Below are positions 44,904 through 54,350 of a stretch of 64,000 nt of DNA, in pieces. Under the pieces are notes generated by a model. That model did no database searches, was not told where the DNA came from, and saw nothing but the letters and a program-made list of their open reading frames with translations. Position 1 is the first letter of the stretch, and each line of letters starts with the position of its first letter. The stretch is from Candidatus Zhuqueibacterota bacterium (lineage in GTDB: Bacteria > Zhuqueibacterota > Zhuqueibacteria > Residuimicrobiales > Oceaniaggregativiventaceae): contig WJME01000190.1 of the NCBI GenBank assembly GCA_014728115.1, positions 62,001 to 126,000 on the forward strand, read 5' to 3'. The translations under genes were made by a program, and so were the position numbers.

Positions 44904-44919
44904 TGGCCTCCTTTTTGCA
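44904..44919 (+). promoter_or_regulatory. Sigma-54 promoter
   Basis: TGGCCTCCTTTTTGCA has GG and GC separated by exactly 10 nt, with T-rich TTTTTGCA at -12, matching the TGGCAC-N5-TTGCA consensus well. The transcription start would be near 44930, with AGGAG and ATG 44954 downstream. It lies inside the extended ORF from 44876, which supports the later start. Confidence 0.7.
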
Positions 44920-44953
44920 AAGAGATTACCGGGTGCAATATAGGAGAATTGCA

Positions 44954-46771
44954 ATGAAGCGAATGTTCACTGTCATGCTGGTCCTGTTCTCGACCCTGAT
45001 GGTGCAGGCACAGTATCACAATCAAAGGGTTTTGCAAAAATCTTTCGAACAAACCGATTTCTTTTTTCGGTCAAATATACCAAATCCCTATGGATTGGGT
45101 GAGTTTGGAAGCTCTGCTATCGGACTCGTCGATGATCCTTTGTTAAATATTCAACTCAATCCGGCTTTTATGAACCTTTCTCTCAAGGGAAATCACTGGG
45201 TCTATCTCAACTTTCGCAACGACCTGGAAAAAAAGGAACACCAGTCCTATTATTTTTATCCCATGTACCGGGACTATATCTGGTATCCCCGGTATTACCA
45301 GCAATCCCGCTCGGTTTTAAATCCCATCTTTTCAGGTGCCTATATGGCTCGGGTGATTCCCGAAAAGGTCGCCCTGGGTGTGTCTTATCAGCTCTTGCTC
45401 AGCGACGAAGCCTATTATGATATCCCCCAGGATATCTATAAATCAGAGTTGGGATATGATTATTCCGGCACCCGCATGAGCGCAGAGGACAAGGATATCC
45501 CGATTGTTGACAAGTATAAAGGGGCGGATGAAATGCATCATCGCGCTCATTTTCTTAATGCCTATGCGAACTGGCGAATACATTCCAGGGTGACCCTCGG
45601 GGCCAGGGTGGGGCTTACCACCTTTGACAGACAAGGTGAGTGGGGCAAGCTGAATCAAGATGACCGAAATATCTATTATAACCAGTTTTCCAAGCATATG
45701 GATTGGCAAACCCGGAATCAAAATTACGATCACATCGACGCCAGTGGCGGTATATCCTTAAAAGTGAGCTCTAAAACACGATTGGCTGCACAGGGGGGGT
45801 ATCTGCGGGGCGATGTCGATCAGGACTATACCAAAGAAAACGAATTTTTGTATCAGCATGGCGAAAGAAATACCGGCACTGACTGGAGTTACCGCGATGG
45901 CTTGGGTTCGAAAATACAAACCTGGAAGATGAATGGCCATGCCTGGAGTGGCGGAGTGAGTCTGCTATCCGATTTGTCAGATCAGCATCGGCTCGTGATC
46001 TATGGCCAAACCCGGCAACACGAATCGGATATCGATCTGGCTTCTGCTATTCATGACACCTCTTTTTACTCTTATCATAATGAATACGAATACGATAATG
46101 TGTACAGAATTTATGACTCGGAATCACGATATGGTTTGCAGGATAATCGAACCGGATTGGGAGCCCAGGAAGAACATTATTATCGCCTGGCTGTTGCGTT
46201 ACAATGGCAGTTGACCAAGAGTTCACGACTCTCGTTCGGGCTGAACTGGACATCTCTGGCACGAACGATTGAAACCATCGAATCGGTTCGATCCTATCGC
46301 GAGTCCTATCATGTGTGGAGCCGACAAGAGGTAAGTGAGGTGGACAAGAACGAATATATTTCGGAAACACAAGAGATCAAGGATCTGAAATGGGATTTTG
46401 AGGCCAACATGCTCGATTTTCAGATCCCGGTTTACTATCAACAAAAGATTGGCGACCATGTTGAACTCGTATTGGGATTCAATCGTCGGATGCGGGATAA
46501 TGACATCCGTGATGTCACTCTGGCGATATATGACTATTTTTATCAACGCCACAACGGTTCCGAGACAGAGAAAACGAATTTCGGGGAACGCTATACAGAG
46601 CCCGCTGAACATCGATCAGAGGTGACCACAACAGTGCTGGCCGGACTGGTCATCAAACCTTCTGAAAGGGTGGAAATCCGATTGCTGGCGTCACCAATTT
46701 ATCGCGACACCTATGAAGGATCTGAACTGGACGAAATCCAGTGGTGGCTGGATTTTAGCCTGACCCCCTGA
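44954..46771 (+). CDS. Outer-membrane beta-barrel protein under sigma-54 control (hypothetical)
   Basis: The start is ATG 44954 (AGGAGAATTGCA before it), giving 605 residues with signal peptide MKRMFTVMLVLFSTLMVQAQ. The track's start at 44876 lies upstream of the sigma-54 promoter. The N-terminal part (PYGLGEFGSSAIGLVDDPLLNIQLNPAFMNLS) resembles the PorV/FadL-type 'D-NPA' opening. The rest is a long beta-barrel with many aromatic/charged strands. The function is unknown. Placement after the kinase/NtrC pair implies it is the main regulated target, perhaps a signal-responsive porin or surface structure. Confidence 0.75.
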   Translation: MKRMFTVMLVLFSTLMVQAQYHNQRVLQKSFEQTDFFFRSNIPNPYGLGEFGSSAIGLVDDPLLNIQLNPAFMNLSLKGNHWVYLNFRNDLEKKEHQSYYFYPMYRDYIWYPRYYQQSRSVLNPIFSGAYMARVIPEKVALGVSYQLLLSDEAYYDIPQDIYKSELGYDYSGTRMSAEDKDIPIVDKYKGADEMHHRAHFLNAYANWRIHSRVTLGARVGLTTFDRQGEWGKLNQDDRNIYYNQFSKHMDWQTRNQNYDHIDASGGISLKVSSKTRLAAQGGYLRGDVDQDYTKENEFLYQHGERNTGTDWSYRDGLGSKIQTWKMNGHAWSGGVSLLSDLSDQHRLVIYGQTRQHESDIDLASAIHDTSFYSYHNEYEYDNVYRIYDSESRYGLQDNRTGLGAQEEHYYRLAVALQWQLTKSSRLSFGLNWTSLARTIETIESVRSYRESYHVWSRQEVSEVDKNEYISETQEIKDLKWDFEANMLDFQIPVYYQQKIGDHVELVLGFNRRMRDNDIRDVTLAIYDYFYQRHNGSETEKTNFGERYTEPAEHRSEVTTTVLAGLVIKPSERVEIRLLASPIYRDTYEGSELDEIQWWLDFSLTP

Positions 46772-46810
46772 TCAAATTCGGACAGGAAATGCTGAGACCT
46801 GAGATATCAT

Positions 46811-46839
46811 TTGACATGCACCGTTTAATTTAATAAATT
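46811..46839 (+). promoter_or_regulatory. Sigma-70-like promoter for the coiled-coil/barrel pair
   Basis: TTGACA (46811-46816) and TAAATT (46834-46839) are separated by 17 nt. The ATG at 46862 follows 22 nt later. This suggests transcription independent of the sigma-54 gene upstream. Confidence 0.55.
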
Positions 46840-46861
46840 TTTATTTCTAGTGTAGTGATTT

Positions 46862-47851
46862 ATGGAAAAACATATCGTCTTGAAATCAATTTTCCTTTGC
46901 TGTGTGTTGTTACTTTGTGCTTTATTCAGTAACTCACATGCTCAAACGTTGACTCTGAGTCGTTTGGATTCTTTGCGTTCAGAACGAATGCAAGCACGAC
47001 TGGAGAGGGATTCTCTGCAACAACGGATCGATAGTCTTGCTGTCGTGATTTATGAATACAAATCTCTCAAGAGTCAGGGCTATTTTGAAAAACGAAAATT
47101 GCAGAATTACTTACGCGAGTCCATACAACTCTCTGATCAGTTACAAGATGTTCAGTTAAAAACGAATCATCTGGACGAGCGAATATCAAAGCTGAGCGAT
47201 CGTCTGCTTTTGCGCTATGATCGACAAATCGATTCGTTGATGCAACATCCCTCTCATGAGGCAGAGTGGGTCCAGGAGATATCGGAATTACAACAAAAGC
47301 GCCAACAGTTACAAAAATGGCTGGAACCCGATCAACCCGTACAATCGGTTTACGATATTGAAATTTTGGAAACCGACACACCGGAAGAAATCGATCTCAA
47401 AGTTTCATTTTATCGGGATCAGGCGCAACGCCTCGTTGAACAGGCCGGTCAGATGAACGAGCAAATCGACCGGATCCGACAAGAAAATCGAATCCGCCAA
47501 CGGATGTCCGATTTGGTAGATGATGTGACACTCTTTGCCCAGAATGATGAATCGATTGTGGTAGAGAATCCTCCTGAAAGAGTAACAACCGAATATGCCG
47601 GCCCCATTGGTAATCCCGATGATTCTTTTCGGGAATCCGATGAAAACAAAATCTTTGATCAGAGCTTGAATGCCGAGCCGGCGCGCACACCGGATATACA
47701 AAATATGGCACCCCAGGAACTGGATCGCTATATTCGCATCCTCGAGAATCAAGAACAAAGATACAGCCGTCTGGCGGACAGTCTGCGTCAGATGGCTGAT
47801 AAATATGAAAAAGAGGCTGAAAAACTGAGGAACAGTCTGAAACCTTACTAG
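46862..47851 (+). CDS. Secreted coiled-coil protein (hypothetical)
   Basis: A 329-residue exported protein with signal peptide MEKHIVLKSIFLCCVLLLCALFSNSHAQ. Most of it is charged, leucine/glutamine-rich coiled coil (LDSLRSERMQARLERDSLQQRIDSL, ISELQQKRQQLQKWL, YIRILENQEQRYSRLADSLRQM). No enzymatic motif is seen. There is no ribosome site of note. The stop is followed at once by the ATG of the barrel gene, so the two likely act together, the coiled coil perhaps spanning the periplasm. Confidence 0.72.
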   Translation: MEKHIVLKSIFLCCVLLLCALFSNSHAQTLTLSRLDSLRSERMQARLERDSLQQRIDSLAVVIYEYKSLKSQGYFEKRKLQNYLRESIQLSDQLQDVQLKTNHLDERISKLSDRLLLRYDRQIDSLMQHPSHEAEWVQEISELQQKRQQLQKWLEPDQPVQSVYDIEILETDTPEEIDLKVSFYRDQAQRLVEQAGQMNEQIDRIRQENRIRQRMSDLVDDVTLFAQNDESIVVENPPERVTTEYAGPIGNPDDSFRESDENKIFDQSLNAEPARTPDIQNMAPQELDRYIRILENQEQRYSRLADSLRQMADKYEKEAEKLRNSLKPY

Positions 47852-48892
47852 ATGAGCCCTTTATCCGTACGGATTTTTCTTATTTTTTTTGGTCTATACG
47901 CCTCCGGTCTTGCTCAAATCAGAGCACAAAATCGTGTTCAAATCGGACTGGAACAGGATAATAACGTCCTGGAATCGCTATCGCATGCCCAAAGCGATCA
48001 ATCTGCCCGTCTGTTGATTTCTACCCGCGCCTGGTGGCAGCACTCCCATGGTCAGGTCACGCTTAGCGGGCAGGCCGGAGTGCAAGGATATCGCCAGGTC
48101 ACCCGGGACCACAAATCCATTCAGCAGCTGATGCTGACCTCCCGGATTAATGTGTCCGGAACCCGCCTGGGTATGAAAGGATGGGTGCGGAACAAGGTCT
48201 ATTTCAACAAGAATCATGATTATACGATTCTGGGTGGGGCTCCATTTTGGTCTGTCCCTTTTTTCGATATTCATACCATCAGTGTGGGTGTGGAAACCGA
48301 GAGACTGGCCTATTCCTCTTTTCCAAGGTATAATTACCATCGTCTGGGAATCACAGGTCTCGTGCGCACGCGTCTATCCCGCCAGCTTTTGATCTCTGCG
48401 ATGATCATCAACGATCGGTATCAGGTTAATCGTCCCGCCTTGCGATACCATCCCACCTCATTTACCTGGCAGACCCTCGGGGAGGATATTGAGAACCGCG
48501 AAATGAGAATAGGAATGTCTGTGGATTGGTTTAGTGGCTGGCTCCTGCAAGCCTCTGTGTTTTATGGCAACAATCGTTCCAATAGCCAGGGATTTGCGTT
48601 TCGGCGCTGGATACTCTCCCTCAATACGAGTCGGGAGATCAATACGGTTCTTGTTCGTCTTTTGATCCATCTGCAGCACAAGACCTATACCGATGATCAT
48701 TTCCCGGACCTTCCTGTGGATATCGATAGCGAAAGGGAAGAGAGTAATTTTGTTATTTTTGACCTTTCTTTTCCGATTTTTCCTGCAATCACACTTTTGA
48801 GTCGGATATCCTGGTACCGCAATGCCTCACCTTTCCCGATGTATTATTATGACAAAGTATTGTTCGATATTGGATTGGAATATCGGTTTTGA
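47852..48892 (+). CDS. Outer-membrane beta-barrel protein (hypothetical)
   Basis: A 346-residue exported protein with signal peptide ending near ASGLAQIRAQ and a beta-barrel pattern throughout (ISTRAWWQHSHGQVTLSGQAGVQGY, GMKGWVRNKVYF, LLQASVFYGNNRSN) that ends LFDIGLEYRF with C-terminal Phe, as expected for BAM-assembled proteins. It directly abuts the coiled-coil gene. The family is not recognised. Confidence 0.7.
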   Translation: MSPLSVRIFLIFFGLYASGLAQIRAQNRVQIGLEQDNNVLESLSHAQSDQSARLLISTRAWWQHSHGQVTLSGQAGVQGYRQVTRDHKSIQQLMLTSRINVSGTRLGMKGWVRNKVYFNKNHDYTILGGAPFWSVPFFDIHTISVGVETERLAYSSFPRYNYHRLGITGLVRTRLSRQLLISAMIINDRYQVNRPALRYHPTSFTWQTLGEDIENREMRIGMSVDWFSGWLLQASVFYGNNRSNSQGFAFRRWILSLNTSREINTVLVRLLIHLQHKTYTDDHFPDLPVDIDSEREESNFVIFDLSFPIFPAITLLSRISWYRNASPFPMYYYDKVLFDIGLEYRF

Positions 48893-48933
48893 GCTATATA
48901 GGTCTTGCAAAAGTGAATATTTTTTTGCAGCTT

Positions 48934-48966
48934 TTAACTCTTTCAATTACCAGAGAGTTAATTTTT
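48934..48966 (+). terminator. Rho-independent terminator
   Basis: TTAACTCT (48934-48941) pairs with AGAGTTAA (48954-48961), followed by five T. It ends the coiled-coil/barrel operon. Confidence 0.7.
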
Positions 48967-49042
48967 CCGATAATCTCATGCTTTGATAAAAGACTGTACT
49001 CTTGGCGTATACTGTTTTTTTATCCATTGGGGAGTGCTTTAT

Positions 49043-50311
49043 ATGCCAGCCACGGCGCACGAATTGTATGCATTTCTTAAAACCATTCCTATACTCGACA
49101 CATTCACCCGGGTTCGTGTCGATCATCCTTTTGCCCGAACTCCGTTTGATATTCTCGGGCATCCCATGATCACGTCTCTTTGCCATGCAGCGGGTATGGA
49201 TCCAGATGCCATTAAATACACGGTTCCTGACCGGGAACGCACCCGGGCGGTTCTCTCTTTTTTACCTGCCTTGGAAAATACCCGTATTTTTCAACTGGTC
49301 CTTGAGATTGCCCAAAGATTCTGGAAAATCGATCCCGGGCAATTGTTACATGGAAATGTGGATGATTTATACGATCAAGTGGAAATTCTATCTGAACAAC
49401 CCAATCGTCTGGGAGATCTGCTGAAAGAATCAAATATCCACAGAATCATTGCAGCCATCGATTTCGATCATGAGATCGAAAATGATCTGTCCTATGCCCG
49501 CTATTCTATGCAATTGGACGACCTTATCGATTGGGACGCCAAAGAGATCCGAGACCGGTTTGTTACTATCACGGATATCCAGGTTACAAACGCTTCGAGT
49601 TTCAAATTAGCTCTATTCAAGCTTTTCGATCGTCTCACCCGGCACCATGGCGCTTCTGTACATTTGCGTATTCCTCCTGACCTGGTGCTCGAGCGTGTCT
49701 CTGACAATCGTATCGATACTCTGATCGCCAAGGCCAATCGCGGCGACCGGTTTAATCTTTTGGAAAGAAATCAGTTGGCGACATTTATGCTTTTCAAAGT
49801 CTGTGCAAGCTGCCAGGAAAATCAGCTGCCTCTGCAGTTGCTGATGGGCACTCTGCGTGATGTCTATGATCACGGTGTGCCCGGTGGCGGCAATTTGTGG
49901 GATCAGCGTTTTTCAATGATGAATTTGCATGAAATGTTCAATGCCTATCCCGGGGTCACATTTTTGGTCAGTCCTATCAATAGCAACCAAAATGGTGAAC
50001 TCGTTTCTTTTGCTTCAGTCTATCACAATGTAATCGCCAGTGGTCATTGGTGGTTTAGCAATATACCTGTGCTCGTGGAAAAAGACCTCAGGGCCAGAAT
50101 TCAGGCCATTCCACGCAACAAAATTCATCCGTTTTTTAGCTCTGCATCACATCTTGAATGGATATTGCCGAGTTTTTCCCAATACCATCAGGTGCTTGTG
50201 GATGTCTTGAGCGATGAGTTCATCGCCACACGGGGATGGAGTATCGATAAAACAATAGAGTGGAGTCGCAAGGTTCTCTATGAACAACCCAAATCAATAT
50301 TTAACCTGTGA
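49043..50311 (+). CDS. Divergent glucuronate isomerase (UxaC)-like protein
   Basis: The start is ATG 49043 behind GGGGAG (422 residues). Several UxaC-family features can be aligned: LFHG-like QLLHGNVDDLYD, the LQLLMGTLRDVYDHGVPGGGN core, LVSPINSNQNGELVSFAS, SGHWWFSNIP (UxaC has GWWFxD) and a terminal YHQVLVDVL. UxaC isomerises glucuronate and galacturonate using a metal site with an N-terminal HxH. Here the corresponding N-terminus ILDTFTRVRVDH lacks HxH, so catalysis is uncertain. It precedes a microprotein and a sodium:solute symporter, which suggests a sugar-acid-related role. The assignment to the family rests on motif resemblance only. Confidence 0.6.
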   Translation: MPATAHELYAFLKTIPILDTFTRVRVDHPFARTPFDILGHPMITSLCHAAGMDPDAIKYTVPDRERTRAVLSFLPALENTRIFQLVLEIAQRFWKIDPGQLLHGNVDDLYDQVEILSEQPNRLGDLLKESNIHRIIAAIDFDHEIENDLSYARYSMQLDDLIDWDAKEIRDRFVTITDIQVTNASSFKLALFKLFDRLTRHHGASVHLRIPPDLVLERVSDNRIDTLIAKANRGDRFNLLERNQLATFMLFKVCASCQENQLPLQLLMGTLRDVYDHGVPGGGNLWDQRFSMMNLHEMFNAYPGVTFLVSPINSNQNGELVSFASVYHNVIASGHWWFSNIPVLVEKDLRARIQAIPRNKIHPFFSSASHLEWILPSFSQYHQVLVDVLSDEFIATRGWSIDKTIEWSRKVLYEQPKSIFNL

Positions 50312-50322
50312 TTGGAGGAAAA

Positions 50323-50436
50323 ATGTTCGATTGGTTTATATGGGGATTGGAACTTGTCGGATTGGTGATTCTCGTTGCCTGGATCATCCTTCCTATTAAA
50401 GAAGTAAAGCATATCATTCAACAAATGCGGAAATAA
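50323..50436 (+). CDS. 37-residue single-helix membrane protein
   Basis: This ORF is too short for the track: ATG 50323 to TAA 50434-50436, preceded by GGAGG with good spacing. The protein has an aromatic N-terminus (MFDWFIWG), one membrane helix (LELVGLVILVAWIILPI) and a basic cytoplasmic tail (KEVKHIIQQMRK). It lies 11 nt after the UxaC-like gene and 45 nt before the symporter. Small accessory subunits are known next to several SSS-family symporters, so a helper role is plausible. Confidence 0.7.
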   Translation: MFDWFIWGLELVGLVILVAWIILPIKEVKHIIQQMRK

Positions 50437-50481
50437 TTCGGCGTGGAAATGAATCAATGACAATCAGGAGCAAGCGGCGAA

Positions 50482-52131
50482 ATGGTAACCATCGATTATG
50501 TTGTCTTTATCAGTTTTTTGGTAGGTCTCTTTATTGTTGGCTCTATATTATACAAGTGGGTTGGGGAACCGGATGACTATTTTGTCGCCGGAAGAAATTT
50601 ACCGCCTTTTATCCTCGCTGCCACGCTGGTGGCAACGAATGTCAATCTTTATAGCTTTATCGGTCAAACCGGTGCCGCCTATCAGGAGGGCATTTCTATT
50701 GTCTGGCAGGCCTGGACCGGTAATATGGCTATCGTCTTTTCCGGTCTGTTTATACTGCCCATTTTTAGGCGTTTGCGAGTTCGCACCGTCCCCGAATATC
50801 TGGAACTGCGCTATAACCGGCTGGTGAGGTCGCTGGTGGGCTTGCTGTGGGTATTCCGTTTGGCTTTTTGGCTGGGTGTAACCATGTACACCGGCGCAAT
50901 CGCAGCAGAAACATTGACCGGAATTCACTCTTTTACTCTGTGGCTTTTTGTTTTTGGGATTATTGCCATAACCTTTACCACCCTGGGCGGAATGTGGTCA
51001 GTAGCCCTAACCGATGCCTTGCAGTTTGTCTTGATGCTCGGTGGTGCACTGATCCTGTTACCTCTGGCCATGAAAAGTGTGGGGTGGACACCCGGCTTGA
51101 TCGATAAACTGCCCCAAGGACATTTCGAGTTTGTCAAGCAACACGGAAATTATAACTGGCAATTCATGCTCGCCATCCTTGTGCTCGGTATTCAATGGGC
51201 CAGTACCGATCAGGGAATGATTCAGCGTACCTTTAGTGCCAATAGCGTACGAACCATTGTGAAAGGCATGGTATGGGCAGGGATTATTACCACGCCTTTT
51301 ATTCTCATCATCCTCCTGCCAGGCCTGGTGGCGGCTGTCAATACGCCGGGATTGGAGAATATCGATGTGGCTTATCCCATGATGATGGCTAAAACTCTGG
51401 CTCCTTTTCTTTTGGGATTGATGGTATGCGGACTCTTTTCCTCCCATCTTTCCACGGTCGATTCCAATCTCAATGCTGTGGCCACAGTGTTTACCGCTGA
51501 TATCTATCAGGCTGTATTTAACCGCCAGGCGAGCAAAAAAAATGTGCTATGGGTCGCCCGATTAACCACTATTTTGGCGGGTGTTTTGATGATTTTGGTG
51601 GCTTATATCGTCCCTCTCCTGGGCGGAGCTGTACAAGCTTATCTGACCATCATCAGCATTATGGACATGCCGCTTTTTGTGGTTGCCGTGATTTACGGAC
51701 TCTTGTGGCGCCGCAGTAACTGGCAAGGCGCTCTTGCAGGATATCTCGCCGGCGCATTGGCCGGGATCGTCGCACGATTCGGATTTGGGGTCGATGTCAA
51801 TGTCACCACCTTCATCAGTGCCGGTGCTGCGCTGGTGGTGTGCCCAATCGTTTCCCTGCTGACACCGCTCACTGACGAGAACCAGTTGCTGACGATCTGG
51901 AAAGCGAAAAAAGCGGATCAGGAAGAACATACTCTGGGCCAGGCTTATCATATTTTTCCACACTCTTTTTGGGCCAAAACCGGCACATTGGTGCTTGGCC
52001 TGGGATTGGTATCGTTTGTCACCGGCGCCTTGATCGGGTCAACCGGACATTCGTTTCTGGCCAGTATCTTTGCCATCGGGGGAATGCTGGTCTTTTTTGC
52101 CGGAGGACTGATCAAAGTGTATGCCCGCTGA
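50482..52131 (+). CDS. Sodium:solute symporter (SSS family)
   Basis: A 549-residue inner-membrane symporter of the SGLT/SSS family with about 14 helices. Motifs include DDYFVAGRNLPPFILAATLVATNVNLYSFIGQTGAAY, GMWSVALTDALQFVLMLGGALILLPLA (the conserved 'TDxxQ' region) and LFSSHLSTVDSNLNAVATVFTADIYQ. Such proteins import sugars, sugar acids, amino acids or vitamins with Na+. GGAGC precedes ATG. The UxaC-like protein and microprotein upstream suggest a carbohydrate substrate. Confidence 0.93.
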   Translation: MVTIDYVVFISFLVGLFIVGSILYKWVGEPDDYFVAGRNLPPFILAATLVATNVNLYSFIGQTGAAYQEGISIVWQAWTGNMAIVFSGLFILPIFRRLRVRTVPEYLELRYNRLVRSLVGLLWVFRLAFWLGVTMYTGAIAAETLTGIHSFTLWLFVFGIIAITFTTLGGMWSVALTDALQFVLMLGGALILLPLAMKSVGWTPGLIDKLPQGHFEFVKQHGNYNWQFMLAILVLGIQWASTDQGMIQRTFSANSVRTIVKGMVWAGIITTPFILIILLPGLVAAVNTPGLENIDVAYPMMMAKTLAPFLLGLMVCGLFSSHLSTVDSNLNAVATVFTADIYQAVFNRQASKKNVLWVARLTTILAGVLMILVAYIVPLLGGAVQAYLTIISIMDMPLFVVAVIYGLLWRRSNWQGALAGYLAGALAGIVARFGFGVDVNVTTFISAGAALVVCPIVSLLTPLTDENQLLTIWKAKKADQEEHTLGQAYHIFPHSFWAKTGTLVLGLGLVSFVTGALIGSTGHSFLASIFAIGGMLVFFAGGLIKVYAR

Positions 52132-52178
52132 GTCAGGCTTTTGGGCATCAGGCCTGACCGGGAACAAAATAATCGTAT

Positions 52179-54152
52179 ATGCCATTAACAGCATTATCCT
52201 CTCTTTCATTATTTGGAGTTTCTATCAATAAAAAGCGTAAAATGTGGGGGATTTTGTTCTGCTCGAGTTTGGTTTTATTGAGCCTGTATCTCGGTTGTGC
52301 AGGACGATCCTCCTGGACAGATCCTTTACCGCCTGAGCTGGTCAGCAATCTCGATGACAAAGAATACCAGGATTATGGTGCCGTGATCCTCCTGGATGAG
52401 GCCGAATTGCAGATTATGCGAGGCGACATCCGATTATCAGAACGAGAACGGCACAGGATTGTAAAAATCCTCAATGATCGCGGCTATGGATTTGCGAATG
52501 TAACCATTCCTTTCAGCAGTCAGACAGAAATATCGAATATCCGTGGTCGTACGATCACACCGGATGGCGGGATACAGCCCCTTGACCCTTCTGAAATCTA
52601 TGAGATCACAGCTCATCCTGAATTTATCTTTTATTCTGATGTGAAAGCCAAGCGGTTTACCTTGCCGGCAGTACAGGATGGAAGTATCATCGAATACCGG
52701 TGGAATGAACGGGTGAGCGGTTACACCAACTGGAATACATGGACTTTTCAATCCAGTGTACCGGTATTGCAATCGCGATATCGGCTTTCTATGCCTTCGG
52801 AATGGGATTTCAAATGGACCAGTCAGAATATTCAGGTAGAGTTTGACTCTATTCCGGCTCCACAGGGATTCAATCGTGTTTACGAGTGGCGGGCAGAAAA
52901 TATTGCGCCTTTGATCCCCAAAGTGGGTATGCCGTCTCTGAATAAAGTAATGGGTTCCCTGACTTTTTCACCTGTGGGGATTTCTGACTGGCAGGATGTG
53001 GCTCGATGGTACCATGGGCTTGTCAAAGAACGAATAAAGCCGACCCACAGAATCGCCCGCAAAGCCCGGGAACTGATTGCAGGAGCTGAGAACCAGCGTG
53101 AACAGTTAGAGCGGTTGGCCGAGTTTGTCAGAGATCATGTGCGCTATGTCGCCATTTCAATCGGTATAGGCGGATATCAACCCCATTTTGCTCAAGAGGT
53201 TTTAACCAAGCGCTACGGAGATTGTAAGGACAAGGTAACCTTGTTGATCGCCCTTGCGCAATCGGTGAATATTAAAGTCGAGCCGGTCATCATTTCCACC
53301 TGGCAGAATGGAAAAGTGGATACCACGGTCGCGAGTCAAACCCATTTTAATCACTTGATCGCTCGTGCAACTCTGGATGACAGCAGTCGAGTGTGGGTGG
53401 ATGCCACAGATAAAATGACACCGTTTGGAGAGTTGCCCTGGTATGATCAGGACAGATTGGTATGGATTGTAAGAGATGATGGCTCGGGGGTATGGGAGCG
53501 CACACCTGCCAATGCTGCATCAGACAATATGACGGTCCGCCATTGGCAACTCGCCCTGGATGGTAGAGGCGCAGCAGGGTCATTGGAGATTCGGTATGCA
53601 GGCGCAGAAGCACACGATTTCAGACGTCTGTTTTGGTCCCATTTACCCAAACAACGCCGCGAATGGGTCGAACGTCAGATTCGTTCACGATTTCCTCAGG
53701 CCAGAATCACAGATGTGCGAATCGACTCGGTAAGAAAGATAGAGCAGCCCGTGCGCATAAGAGCTCAATTCAGAACGAGATTCGAATATCCATTGCACCT
53801 TCCGCTGGATCGTTTTTTTGCCAGCGATTGGCATCTTTTATTGGCGGATTCAAGCCGGGTATATCCCATCGATATTCGCTATCCTTCGGTGAGTAAAGAT
53901 CAGCTTTATATGCAATGGCATGATGAATATCATATCGAACACAATATCGAAAATTCGGCTATTCAAGACTCGATATTGCATTGGCACCAGACGGTCAATA
54001 CGACCCAGGGACTGCACCTTGCCCAGGAGCTACGGCTTTTTCGGCGACGAATCGATACACTCGAACTAGCTGATGTGAAAGCAGTGTTTGATGACATTGC
54101 ACAACAGCAGCAACAGTGGATTTTGATTCGTAAAACAGACAAAAGTAATTGA
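52179..54152 (+). CDS. DUF3857/transglutaminase-like lipoprotein
   Basis: An exported protein with a hydrophobic N-terminus ending in the lipobox-like LYLGCAG, a DUF3857 domain (LLDEAELQIMRGDIRLSERERHRIVKILNDRG, ITPDGGIQPLDPSEI, GSIIEYRWNERVSG) and a transglutaminase-like core. Cys is in RYGDCKDKVTLLIAL, His in THFNHLIARA and Asp in VWVDATDKM. Such proteins may be peptidases or crosslinkers acting outside the inner membrane; the substrate is unknown. The start is uncertain: ATG 52179 has no ribosome site and ATG 52242 is 23 nt from GGAG. KKRK just before the hydrophobic stretch favours a start upstream of 52242. Confidence 0.85.
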   Translation: MPLTALSSLSLFGVSINKKRKMWGILFCSSLVLLSLYLGCAGRSSWTDPLPPELVSNLDDKEYQDYGAVILLDEAELQIMRGDIRLSERERHRIVKILNDRGYGFANVTIPFSSQTEISNIRGRTITPDGGIQPLDPSEIYEITAHPEFIFYSDVKAKRFTLPAVQDGSIIEYRWNERVSGYTNWNTWTFQSSVPVLQSRYRLSMPSEWDFKWTSQNIQVEFDSIPAPQGFNRVYEWRAENIAPLIPKVGMPSLNKVMGSLTFSPVGISDWQDVARWYHGLVKERIKPTHRIARKARELIAGAENQREQLERLAEFVRDHVRYVAISIGIGGYQPHFAQEVLTKRYGDCKDKVTLLIALAQSVNIKVEPVIISTWQNGKVDTTVASQTHFNHLIARATLDDSSRVWVDATDKMTPFGELPWYDQDRLVWIVRDDGSGVWERTPANAASDNMTVRHWQLALDGRGAAGSLEIRYAGAEAHDFRRLFWSHLPKQRREWVERQIRSRFPQARITDVRIDSVRKIEQPVRIRAQFRTRFEYPLHLPLDRFFASDWHLLLADSSRVYPIDIRYPSVSKDQLYMQWHDEYHIEHNIENSAIQDSILHWHQTVNTTQGLHLAQELRLFRRRIDTLELADVKAVFDDIAQQQQQWILIRKTDKSN

Positions 54153-54350
54153 CTTTTGATATTAATAATATTATATTCAGTTCTTTGAGGAAAAAATCCG
54201 ACCTGTTATCGATTCATCATTCTATCACAAACCGATCTTTTAATATAGCACCCTTTGTTTTATGCCTGGTCTGACCGGGGCCGGAGCAATCCGTTTGTCC
54301 ATTCAATGGTGATAAATATAACTAAAGATTTAAACATTATGGAGGTTGTT

